Part shown: positions 6,188 through 12,965 of the stretch, one piece after another | Position numbering within the stretch: position 1 is the first letter of the stretch | How the letters are laid out: every line of letters starts with the position of its first letter | DNA from: CAZSAT01 sp964604675 | Lineage (GTDB): Bacteria > Myxococcota_A > UBA796 > CAJQPC01 | NCBI GenBank assembly: GCA_964604675.1 | Contig: CAZSAT010000154.1 | Coordinates: forward strand, 1-15,511 | DNA length: 15,511 nt | Reading direction: 5' to 3' | Notes under the pieces: generated by a model | Seen by the model: only the letters and a program-made list of their open reading frames with translations | The model's database searches: none | What the model was told of the DNA's origin: nothing | Translations under genes and position numbers: made by a program

Positions 6188-6661
6188 GTGCTGAACCTCG
6201 TCGTTGCCGTGTTCCTGTCCTGCTCGTCGGTGTCGACCGGCGTGCTCGAGGGCGAGCGGGCGGTGGACTTCACCGCCGAGGCCCTGAGCGGACCGAGCCG
6301 CTCCCTCACCGACCAACGGGGCCGCCCCCTGGTGCTGGCGGTCTGGGCGAGCTGGTGTGGACCGTGCCGCGAAGAGGTGCCGGAGCTCAACAAGGTGGCC
6401 GCCTTCTACGGTGACGATCTCCAGGTGCTCGGGCTCAACACGGGGGAGACCATCGAAGTGGCTCGTGAGGCCGCCAGGTCCCTGGACATGGCCTACCCCT
6501 CCCTCGTCGACCCCGACGGTGCGATCGCCGGCCGCTACCAGGTCTCCACCGTGCCCCTGGTCCTGGTGTTGGACCGGGCGGGCGTCATCCGGTACCGCGG
6601 CAACGGCCTCCCCTCCCACCTGCTCTCGCTGCTGGACGGCCTCATCGCGGCGGACGGTTAG
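6188..6661 (+). CDS. TlpA-like thioredoxin-fold protein, probable lipoprotein
   Basis: A 157-residue protein. Residues 56-60 are the redox motif WCGPC in 'WASWCGPCREEVPELN', typical of the TlpA/ResA/AhpC-TSA-related branch that works outside the cytoplasm, and the cis-Pro is in 'STVPLVLVLD' (Pro123). These proteins reduce disulfides, for instance in cytochrome c maturation, or act as general thiol reductants; the partner is not visible here. The GTG at 6188 is forced by an in-frame TAG at 6176-6178. The N-terminus is a short hydrophobic stretch ending 'VFLSCSS': a lipid-anchored Cys12 is possible, but the lipobox is poor (Phe at -3) and there is no basic residue before the hydrophobic core. 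It is divergent from pyrD with a 51-bp gap. Confidence 0.88.
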   Translation: MLNLVVAVFLSCSSVSTGVLEGERAVDFTAEALSGPSRSLTDQRGRPLVLAVWASWCGPCREEVPELNKVAAFYGDDLQVLGLNTGETIEVAREAARSLDMAYPSLVDPDGAIAGRYQVSTVPLVLVLDRAGVIRYRGNGLPSHLLSLLDGLIAADG

Positions 6662-6704
6662 GCCTCTGGCGAGGGGTTCGTGCCTGTGCGATGCTCCTCT
6701 CTTC

Positions 6705-6709
6705 GGAGG
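6705..6709 (+). promoter_or_regulatory. Shine-Dalgarno GGAGG fixing the lipoprotein start
   Basis: GGAGG sits 5 nt before GTG 6715, ideal spacing. The alternative ATG at 6691 has no such site and would place eight polar residues in front of the signal peptide. Initiation at 6715 gives MLILALIAC, a short lipoprotein signal. Confidence 0.75.
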
Positions 6710-6714
6710 CTCAC

Positions 6715-8202
6715 GTGCTCATCCTCGCGCTCATCGCCTGCCAGGACAGCCAGGTGTCGGTGTACAACACCGCTCCCACGGCTTCCATCACGGCGCCGGA
6801 AGATGGCGCCACTGTCGAACCGAGCAGCCTCGTCGAGCTCACGGGCGTGGTCGGCGACGAGCAGCAGGACGCCGAAACGCTCGAGGTGGTCTGGACTGCA
6901 GGCACCGTTGAGCTGGGCACCTCCGTCGCCGATGCGGAGGGCGTGGTGTACCTCGCCACCACCGAGCTCTCGGGCGGCACGCAGGTCGTCACCCTGACCG
7001 CTACCGACGAGTCGGGAGAGAGCTCGCAGGACTCCATCACCCTGGAGGTTGGCCAGGGGGATCCGGGCGTGCCCGTCGTCACCCTCGTCGGGCCCACCGA
7101 AGGATCCGAGCATCCGGACGGGGATCTCTTGACCGTGGTCGCCACCGCCACCGACAGCGATCAGGCCTGGGAAACCCTCGATGCCTGGGTCATCTCCGGC
7201 GCCGACGGCACCCTGTGGACCGGCAACCCCGGAAGCAACGGGGCCATCGAGGTGGAGCTCGGCCCCCCGAGCCAGGGCACGTACCGGATCGAGGTGCTGG
7301 TCCAGGACGAGGACGGCCAGACGGGTTCTGCGAGTGCGGAGATCACGGTCTTCGAAGACGGCCGGCCCGACGTGGAGATCCTGACGCCCGACGACAACGG
7401 GGAGGCGGACGGCACCGAGGGCGTGCTGCTCGAAGGCACCGTCGAGGACGACCTCGACGACGCGGACATGGTGGCGGTGAAGTGGACCAGCGACGTCGAC
7501 GGCTTGTTCCACGAAGGCTTCCCGGACTCGGATGGCAGCACGGTGGTGCAGGCGCCGCTGAGCATGGGGCAGCACGTCGTGACCCTCTCGGGCACCGACA
7601 GCGAAGGCAAGAGCGGCGCTCACACGATCGAGTTCGAGGTGTATGACCCCCTCGATCGGGACGACGACTACGACGGCTACACCGAGAACGAAGGTGACTG
7701 CGACGACGGTGACTCCACGCTCAGCCCTGGCTGGGAGGAGGTGTGCGACGACGTCGACAACAACTGCGACGGCGTGGTGAACGACCCCTGGGCCGACGAC
7801 TACGAAGACGACGACGACGTGAGCGTCGCCAACGACTTCGGCGAGATCGACGACGGCAACCCGCTGACCGAGGTCACCGTCACGATCAGCGGCCTCACGC
7901 TGCACACAGCCGACGACGAGGACTGGTTCCTCTTCGACGTCGACGACACGTGGGACGACAACGCGGACTTCACCATCACCATCGACAACCTCGACAGCGC
8001 CACCAGCTGGGTCGGTGAGCTCTACGAGGAAGACGGCGACTACCTCACCAGCGACTCCGGCACCTCGAAGCTCACCATCAGCTACAGCGGCAGCATCTGG
8101 GACTACGACGAGGACAAGTACTACCTGCGGGTGTACGCCTCGAGCTGGGGGGGCGAATCGACCTGCGAGACCGCCTACAGCGTGGAGATCAGCGCGCGTT
8201 AG
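6715..8202 (+). CDS. Asp-rich lipoprotein with Ig-like repeats, MopE metal-binding motif and PPC-like domain
   Basis: A 495-residue protein. The signal MLILALIAC ends in a good lipobox (LIAC, Cys9), so it should be lipid-anchored outside the cytoplasm. Three beta-sandwich repeats of about 95 residues follow, each opening with a similar strand ('PTASITAPEDG' near 21, 'PVVTLVGPTEG' near 120, 'PDVEILTPDD' near 218), in the style of PKD/cadherin-like modules. Residues 314-357 are the MopE-type segment: 'DRDDDYDGY', then 'GDCDDGDSTLSPG', then 'CDDVDNNCDGVVND', with three Cys and many Asp suited to Ca2+ or Cu. After a DDEDD-type acidic linker, residues about 366-495 look like a bacterial pre-peptidase C-terminal (PPC) domain ('DDEDWFLFDVDD', 'YYLRVYASSW'). 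No enzyme domain is visible; a structural or metal/ligand-binding surface role is likely. The 3' end overlaps pgsA by 14 nt. Confidence 0.88.
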   Translation: MLILALIACQDSQVSVYNTAPTASITAPEDGATVEPSSLVELTGVVGDEQQDAETLEVVWTAGTVELGTSVADAEGVVYLATTELSGGTQVVTLTATDESGESSQDSITLEVGQGDPGVPVVTLVGPTEGSEHPDGDLLTVVATATDSDQAWETLDAWVISGADGTLWTGNPGSNGAIEVELGPPSQGTYRIEVLVQDEDGQTGSASAEITVFEDGRPDVEILTPDDNGEADGTEGVLLEGTVEDDLDDADMVAVKWTSDVDGLFHEGFPDSDGSTVVQAPLSMGQHVVTLSGTDSEGKSGAHTIEFEVYDPLDRDDDYDGYTENEGDCDDGDSTLSPGWEEVCDDVDNNCDGVVNDPWADDYEDDDDVSVANDFGEIDDGNPLTEVTVTISGLTLHTADDEDWFLFDVDDTWDDNADFTITIDNLDSATSWVGELYEEDGDYLTSDSGTSKLTISYSGSIWDYDEDKYYLRVYASSWGGESTCETAYSVEISAR

Positions 8203-8776
8203 CCGCCTGCGCCCGCGCGAAGCTGCGCAGGTAGTTGAAGCCGCTCACCAGCGAGAAGAAGAGCGCGATGTAGAGGAGCACGACGCCACAGCTGTGCGCG
8301 TCGACGATGAAGCGCTCGTCCGGGCCCAGCTGGGTAGGGTAGTGCCAGAGCAGGAAGCCGAGGGCCGTGGACTGGAACGCGGTCTTGAACTTGCCGAGCA
8401 CGTCGGCCTTCAGCACCAGCCCTTCGCTCACCGCGATGGTGCGGAGCGCGGTGATGGTGATCTCACGGCAGATGAGCAGCGCCACCAGCCACGCGGGTAT
8501 CCAGCCGAGGGGCACCAGCATGATGAGGGTGCTGGCCACCATCAACTTGTCGGCCAAGGGATCCAGGAAGGCCCCCATGACGCTGACCAGATCCCACTTG
8601 CGGGCGAGGTAGCCATCGATGATGTCGGTCACCATCGCGGCCACGAAGATGGCGCAGGCGATCACGGCGTCGGACCGGGTGGGGGTCTGGAGCAGGATCC
8701 ACACCATCACCGGCACGACCGCGATTCGGAGCACGGTGAGTGAGTTCGGCAGGTTCCAGAAGCCGTCGCGCTTCAC
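8189..8776 (-). CDS. pgsA: CDP-diacylglycerol--glycerol-3-phosphate 3-phosphatidyltransferase
   Basis: Makes phosphatidylglycerophosphate from CDP-diacylglycerol and glycerol-3-phosphate, the committed step to phosphatidylglycerol and cardiolipin, in the inner membrane. The 195 residues are a normal length. The CDP-alcohol phosphotransferase signature D-x2-D-G-x2-A-R-x8-G-x3-D-x3-D is complete: Asp51, Asp54, Gly55, Ala58, Arg59, Gly68, Asp72, Asp76. The N-terminal 'WNLPNSLTVLRI' (7-18) is characteristic of PgsA rather than other family members. About five hydrophobic helices are visible. The GTG start at 8776 overlaps the transglycosylase stop as GTGA, so the two are likely co-translated. Its last codons overlap the convergent lipoprotein gene. 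Confidence 0.94.
   Translation of the reverse strand: MKRDGFWNLPNSLTVLRIAVVPVMVWILLQTPTRSDAVIACAIFVAAMVTDIIDGYLARKWDLVSVMGAFLDPLADKLMVASTLIMLVPLGWIPAWLVALLICREITITALRTIAVSEGLVLKADVLGKFKTAFQSTALGFLLWHYPTQLGPDERFIVDAHSCGVVLLYIALFFSLVSGFNYLRSFARAQAANAR
8206..8231. repeat. Inverted repeat beyond the lipoprotein stop
   Basis: CCTGCGC (8206-8212) and GCGCAGG (8225-8231) form a perfect 7-bp inverted repeat with a 12-nt loop, starting 3 nt after the stop of the plus-strand lipoprotein gene and lying within the 3' end of pgsA. No T-run follows, so it is not a standard intrinsic terminator. It may stabilise the mRNA end, assist factor-dependent termination, or be chance. Confidence 0.4.
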
Positions 8777-9369
8777 TCGTGCCCCGTGATGGGGCGTTCG
8801 TAACGGAAGAGGTCGTAGAGGGCCATGACCTTCGGAACGTAGTCCTGGGTCTCGTCGAAGGGCGGGATCCTCCCGAACTTCTTCACGTTGGCCGGGCCCG
8901 CGTTGTAGGCGGCAAGGGCCAGATGCACGCTGCCGAAGGTGGCCAGCTGCCAGGCGAGGTAGCGCGCGCCGCCACCGATGGACTGCTCCGGATCGAAGGG
9001 GTCGGTGACCGCGAGATCCTGCGCTGTGGCGGGCATCAGCTGCATCAGGCCCTGGGCGCCCGCATGCGAGACCGCGTTGGGGTTCATGCCCGACTCCGCC
9101 ACGCACACCGCCTTCAACAGCTCCGCGTCGACCCCGTAGCGAAGCTCCGCCGACACGAAGAGCGGGTCGAAGCTGTCGAGCAGTGGAAAGGTCTGCAGGT
9201 TCACGCGCGCCGGTGGGGGCGGGGGGCCGTCGACTTCGAACGCTTCCCAGGTCTCGTCGCCCGGCATGTCGGTGAAGGTGATGGACCCGTCGGAGTTTTC
9301 CTTCATCCAGATGTCGCCGGCGACGGCGACGCTCAGGGTCCAGGACAGCCAAGGCATGACGCGCAGCAT
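8773..9369 (-). CDS. Lytic transglycosylase, SLT (GH23) type
   Basis: Cleaves peptidoglycan between MurNAc and GlcNAc with formation of 1,6-anhydroMurNAc, in the periplasm. The 198-residue protein has a signal peptide (MLRVMPWLSWTLSVAVAG, likely cut after AVA), a DUF4124-like strand pair ('IWMKENSDGSITFTDMP', 20-36), a proline-rich linker (49-54) and the SLT domain from about 70. Catalytic Glu92 lies in 'VAESGMNPNAVS', followed by 'GAQGLMQLMPATA' (104-116), 'GARYLAWQLATF' and 'ALAAYNAGPANV' (151-162), all family hallmarks. A second in-frame ATG (9357) could also start it: GAGG lies very close to the first ATG and about 14 nt from the second. It precedes pgsA with a GTGA overlap and is divergent from nadB with a 47-bp gap. 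Confidence 0.92.
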   Translation of the reverse strand: MLRVMPWLSWTLSVAVAGDIWMKENSDGSITFTDMPGDETWEAFEVDGPPPPPARVNLQTFPLLDSFDPLFVSAELRYGVDAELLKAVCVAESGMNPNAVSHAGAQGLMQLMPATAQDLAVTDPFDPEQSIGGGARYLAWQLATFGSVHLALAAYNAGPANVKKFGRIPPFDETQDYVPKVMALYDLFRYERPITGHE

Positions 9370-9405
9370 ATCCTCGGGGGGCGCGCCAAAGCCCTGGTTG
9401 GCGAT

Positions 9406-9410
9406 GGAGG
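9406..9410 (+). promoter_or_regulatory. Shine-Dalgarno GGAGG of nadB
   Basis: GGAGG sits 6 nt before the nadB ATG at 9417, near-ideal spacing, and supports that start over later in-frame codons. Confidence 0.75.
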
Positions 9411-9416
9411 ACGGTC

Positions 9417-11015
9417 ATGCGGCATCAGGCGGACGTGCTGGTCATCGGCTCGGGGGTGGCCGGGCTGCTCTTCGCGTTGAAGTCCGCGCGGCATGGCCGG
9501 GTGGTGCTGTTGACCAAGTCCGAGCTCCACGAGTCCAACACACGCTACGCGCAAGGTGGCATCGCCGCCGTCTGGGACCCGCTGGATGCCCACGAGAACC
9601 ACGTTCGGGACACCATGGTGGCAGGCGCAGGCCTCTGCCGTCGCGAGGTGGTGGAGCAGGTCGTCCGGCGTGGGCCGGAGCTCGTGCAGGAGCTCATCGA
9701 TCTCGGCGTCGACTTCACCGAATCCGGCGAGGCCGGCTACTCGTTGCATCGGGAGGGCGGCCACTCCCACCGACGCATCCTCCACGCCCACGACGCCACG
9801 GGCGCGGAGATCGTGCGCGCCCTGGTCTCGGCGGTACGCGCGAACCCGGACATCGAGGTCAAGGAAGGCCAGATGGCCGTCGACGTGCTCACCGAGGGCT
9901 GGCTCGCGCGGCGAACAGGCGACCACCCACCGTTTCCCGACCGCGTGCTCGGCGCCTACGTGCTCGATCTCGAGCGTGACCAGGTGGATGTGTACGCCGC
10001 GACCGTGGTGGCGCTGTGCACCGGAGGCGCGGGAAAGGCCTACCTCTACACGACCAACCCGGACATCGCCACCGGCGACGGCATCGCGATGGCGTGGCGC
10101 GCCGGTGCGCAGATCGCGAACATGGAGTTCGTGCAGTTCCACCCCACGGCGCTGTACCACCCGGATGCGAAGGGCTTCTTGATCTCGGAAGCCCTCCGGG
10201 GCGAAGGGGGCGTGCTCCGGACACCGGACGGCGAGCGCTTCATGGCCCGCTACGACGAGCGCATGGAGCTGGCGCCTCGCGACATCGTGGCGCGCGCCAT
10301 CGACGCCGAGATCAAGCGACTGGGCGTCGAGTGCATGTTCCTCGACATGACCCACCATCCGCGCGCGTTCCTCCAGGACCGCTTTCCGTCCATCGATCGA
10401 CGCTGTCGGGAGCTCGGCGTCGACATGGCCGAGCAGCCGATCCCCGTCGTGCCCGCTGCGCACTACTTCTGCGGCGGCGTCGTGACGGACCTGGCGGGCG
10501 AGTCGAGCGTGAAGAACCTCTTCGTGGTCGGAGAGTCGAGCTGCACGGGGTTGCACGGGGCCAACCGCCTGGCCTCGAATTCGTTGCTCGAGGCCGTGGT
10601 GTACGCGGACGAGGCGGTTCAGCGGGTGGCCGGAAGGCTCGACCAGTGCCCGGTGGAGTTGCCCGAGTGGGACGCGGGCCATGCCGTCGACGCCGACGAG
10701 CTCGTGGTCGTGCACCACACGTGGCAGGAGATCCGACGCTTCCTGTGGAACTACGTCGGCATCGTGCGCACCACCCGACGCTTGAAGCGCGCCCGCCACC
10801 GCGTGGAGCTCGTGCAGGAGGAGATCCGGAACTACTACTGGGACTTCCGGCTCACCGGGGACCTCGTCGAGCTGCGCAACCTGGCCACCGTGGCGGACCT
10901 CGTCGTGACCTGCGCCCTCCAGCGCCGTGAGAGTCGCGGGCTGCACTTCAACCGGGACTTCGCCGAGGCCGACGATCGCTGGATTCGCGACACCTTCGTG
11001 AGGCGCCGTCGCTGA
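9417..11015 (+). CDS. nadB: L-aspartate oxidase
   Basis: FAD enzyme oxidising L-aspartate to iminoaspartate, the first step of de novo NAD synthesis, in the cytoplasm. The 532 residues match the family. Visible are the FAD loop 'VLVIGSGVAGLLFAL' (7-21), 'RYAQGGIAA' (43-51), the NadB-specific 'REGGHSHRRILHAHDATG' (112-129, substrate-binding Glu113) that separates it from succinate dehydrogenase, 'FVQFHPTAL' (238-246), 'EALRGEGG' (258-265), 'LAPRDIVARAID' (285-296), 'HYFCGGV' (349-355) and 'GLHGANRLASNSLLEAVV' (378-395). The helical C-terminal domain ends with 'ESRGLHFNRDF'. nadA and nadC are not adjacent within the window. It stands alone on its strand, divergent from the transglycosylase and converging on pepP with a single base between the two stops. 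Confidence 0.96.
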   Translation: MRHQADVLVIGSGVAGLLFALKSARHGRVVLLTKSELHESNTRYAQGGIAAVWDPLDAHENHVRDTMVAGAGLCRREVVEQVVRRGPELVQELIDLGVDFTESGEAGYSLHREGGHSHRRILHAHDATGAEIVRALVSAVRANPDIEVKEGQMAVDVLTEGWLARRTGDHPPFPDRVLGAYVLDLERDQVDVYAATVVALCTGGAGKAYLYTTNPDIATGDGIAMAWRAGAQIANMEFVQFHPTALYHPDAKGFLISEALRGEGGVLRTPDGERFMARYDERMELAPRDIVARAIDAEIKRLGVECMFLDMTHHPRAFLQDRFPSIDRRCRELGVDMAEQPIPVVPAAHYFCGGVVTDLAGESSVKNLFVVGESSCTGLHGANRLASNSLLEAVVYADEAVQRVAGRLDQCPVELPEWDAGHAVDADELVVVHHTWQEIRRFLWNYVGIVRTTRRLKRARHRVELVQEEIRNYYWDFRLTGDLVELRNLATVADLVVTCALQRRESRGLHFNRDFAEADDRWIRDTFVRRRR

Positions 11016-11016
11016 A

Positions 11017-12426
11017 TCAGCCGGCGGTGAGCCGGGACAGCGCGTCGGGTCCGCGGCCGATCCGTGCCTCGAGGTCCGGGACCTGGCGGGGAATCGCGGC
11101 CGTGAGGGTGTCTGGATCTCCTTCGGTGACCAGCACGTCGTCCTCGATGCGGATGCCGCCGAAGCCGATCCACTCGGCGGCACGAGCGAAGTCCACCTGT
11201 CCCGCGAAGCGCGTGCGGAGTGTCGGATCGTCCAGGATGGCTGGCACGACGTAGAAGCCTGGCTCGACGGTCACCAGCATGCCGGGAGCGAGGTCGAGGT
11301 CCATGCGCAGGTACGCTGTGCCGAACTGCGTGCTGCGCGCACGTCCGGTGGCGTACGCCGCGCGATCTCCGAACTGCTCGAGGTCGTGCACATCCAGTCC
11401 GAGCAGGTGGCCGACCCCGTGTGGGAAGAACAGCGCGTGTGCGCCGCTCTCCACGGCGGCGTCGGGTTGACAGGTGACCAGGCCCTCGTCGGCGAGGAAC
11501 CGCGCGATGACGCGCGAGCTCGCGTCGTGCACCTCTCGGTACCGCACGCCGGCGCGGCAGAGGGCGATGCTCTCCGCCTGGGCGGCCAGGACCGCCTCGT
11601 AGGCTGAACGCTGGCGGGTGGAGAAACGTCCGTTGACCGGCCAGGTGCGCGTGACGTCCACGCTGTAGCCGCTGCGCCGCTCCGCACCACCATCCAACAG
11701 GAGGAGCTGGCCATCCTGCAGGATGTTGACGTAGTGGAAGTTGTGCAACACCTCGCCGCGCACGGTGAGGATGGGCTCGTACCCGACCGTGCAGCCGCGT
11801 GCGGCGAGCGCTGCCCGGAACAGGGCCTCGAGCTCCCGTTCGTGGGTCCCGGGACGCGTGGCGGCCAGGACGAGATCGAAGGCCAGCGCGTTGGCAGCGG
11901 CCGCCGCGCGGTGTTCGGCGATCTCCTCGGGTCCCTTGCAGCGTCGCAGCGCGATGAGTGCGTCGATGAGTGCAGGCGTGCCGTCGACGTGCCCGTAGCA
12001 AAGCTCGAGGCCGGAGAGCCGCGCAGCCTCGGCCGTCGCGCTTCTGTCGGGGCTTGCCAGCGTGGCGACCGGGCCGCACTCCGCCACGGCTCTGCTCAGC
12101 TCGATCCGCGGGCGAACGGCCTGCACCCCGTACATCGCCCGGAGCTCCTCCGGCCCCGGCTCGGCTCCGTGCCAGAGCGCGTCGTCGTCGGCCGGGAGAG
12201 GCAGGAAGAGCTGACAACCCTGCTCCGTGATCAGCGCCGCGGCGTCGGGGCGTGAGCAGCCCGTCAGCCACAGCATGCTCGAGTCCTGGCGGAACGGGAC
12301 CTTGTTCATCGGGAGGTTCCGGCAACGGGTGCCGACACCGACCAAGACGATGGGCTGCTTCACGCGCTCCAGCACCGCTGCGCGCCGACGTGCGAAGACG
12401 TCCGGGTCCAGGCTCAGAGGTCCCAT
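11017..12426 (-). CDS. pepP: Xaa-Pro aminopeptidase (aminopeptidase P, M24B)
   Basis: Removes the N-terminal residue before proline, using two Mn2+ ions. The 469 residues comprise an N-terminal AMP_N domain ('FARRRAAVLERV', 'FRQDSSMLWLTG' at 45-56) and a pita-bread catalytic domain. All five metal ligands are present: Asp245 in 'LLLLDGGAE', Asp257 in 'YSVDVTRTWPVNG', His340 in 'PHGVGHLLGLDVHD', Glu388 in 'VTVEPGFYV' and Glu428 in 'GGIRIEDDVLVT'. Asp245 and Asp257 are 12 residues apart, one more than in E. coli PepP. No signal peptide, so cytoplasmic. The ATG at 12426 lies within the last codons of the lipoprotein gene (13-nt overlap) at the end of a five-gene run; the stop is 1 nt from the nadB stop. 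The gene name rests on family likeness, not on proven orthology. Confidence 0.93.
   Translation of the reverse strand: MGPLSLDPDVFARRRAAVLERVKQPIVLVGVGTRCRNLPMNKVPFRQDSSMLWLTGCSRPDAAALITEQGCQLFLPLPADDDALWHGAEPGPEELRAMYGVQAVRPRIELSRAVAECGPVATLASPDRSATAEAARLSGLELCYGHVDGTPALIDALIALRRCKGPEEIAEHRAAAAANALAFDLVLAATRPGTHERELEALFRAALAARGCTVGYEPILTVRGEVLHNFHYVNILQDGQLLLLDGGAERRSGYSVDVTRTWPVNGRFSTRQRSAYEAVLAAQAESIALCRAGVRYREVHDASSRVIARFLADEGLVTCQPDAAVESGAHALFFPHGVGHLLGLDVHDLEQFGDRAAYATGRARSTQFGTAYLRMDLDLAPGMLVTVEPGFYVVPAILDDPTLRTRFAGQVDFARAAEWIGFGGIRIEDDVLVTEGDPDTLTAAIPRQVPDLEARIGRGPDALSRLTAG
11021..11035. repeat. Inverted repeat beyond the nadB stop
   Basis: CCGGC (11021-11025) and GCCGG (11031-11035) form a 5-bp inverted repeat with a 5-nt loop, starting 6 nt past the nadB stop and inside the end of pepP. 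Just before it, GCTGA-A-TCAGC (11011-11021) is an odd-centred palindrome made by the two TGA stops facing each other. There is no T-run. Weak, possibly chance. Confidence 0.25.
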
Positions 12427-12965
12427 GTCAGCTCTCCTCGCCCGTGGGGCCCGACCACCTGCAAGCTGAGCTCGGTTGCGGCCGCCCGGACGAAGCGGGC
12501 CTCCCAGAGCGTGCTCCAGCGGTCGAGCTGGGGGTACATGACCACCTGGTCGGCGCTCGGCTTCCGAACGCGGTCGACGCCCACGCCTTCGACGACCTGC
12601 CCGTCCGCCAGCAGGCGAAGCTGCCACGGGTCGTCGTCGTCGAGGCCGAAGCGTCGGGCGTCTTCGTGCGGCGAGTGCGCCGCGAAGACGACGACCCAGG
12701 CGCCCCGGTCGGCCTGCCAGGCTTCGTGGCGGGCCAGGCGCGCGGTCTCTGACTCGAGCCTCGCGTCGGCCAGCGCGTCGGCCTGTGCCCGTCGCAGGTC
12801 GTCGCTCAGCAGGCTCGCGCGGACCACCAGGTCGAGCTCGAAGTCGTGGTCGAGCATGAGCTCTTGTGTCCATGCCCGGTGCACCTTGGCGTACTCGACC
12901 CCGCGCGTGGGCGGGGCCAGGCCGCCGTCAGGACGGGCACACGCGAGGGCGAGCGCCACGATCAC
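12414..12965 (-). CDS. Small putative lipoprotein, function unknown
   Basis: A 183-residue protein. The GTG at 12965 overlaps the pyrE stop as GTGA; a second GTG two codons on (12959) is an alternative. The N-terminus MIVALALACARPDGG reads as a very short hydrophobic signal with Cys9, suggesting a lipoprotein, although the lipobox (A-L-A-C) is imperfect and there is no basic residue in front. Residues about 44-85 are predicted helical and rich in Ala, Arg, Glu and Asp ('LLSDDLRRAQADALADARLE'); the second half alternates hydrophobic and polar residues like a beta-domain ('GAWVVVFAAHSPHEDARRFG', 'ATELSLQVVG'). No catalytic motif is evident. I do not recognise the family. The end overlaps pepP by 13 nt, so it is part of the same transcript. 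Confidence 0.72.
   Translation of the reverse strand: MIVALALACARPDGGLAPPTRGVEYAKVHRAWTQELMLDHDFELDLVVRASLLSDDLRRAQADALADARLESETARLARHEAWQADRGAWVVVFAAHSPHEDARRFGLDDDDPWQLRLLADGQVVEGVGVDRVRKPSADQVVMYPQLDRWSTLWEARFVRAAATELSLQVVGPHGRGELTWDL

Noticed and set aside
6696..6709. CCTC/GAGG hairpin that could hide the GGAGG of the lipoprotein gene
   Set aside because: Four base pairs with a six-nt loop is too weak, and pyrimidine-purine matches near ribosome sites are common.
6691..6714. ATG at 6691 as the start of the MopE/PPC lipoprotein
   Set aside because: It has no ribosome binding site and would precede the signal with polar residues; GTG 6715 has GGAGG at ideal spacing.
9333..11183. 616-codon minus-strand open frame opposite nadB
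   Set aside because: nadB carries every family motif on the plus strand; the antisense translation has none and is compositionally biased.
10835..12873. Upstream extensions and alternative minus-strand frames around pepP
   Set aside because: The pepP domain begins at the ATG at 12426; the preceding in-frame codons are the out-of-frame shadow of the small lipoprotein gene. The 10835-12325 frame is also a shadow.
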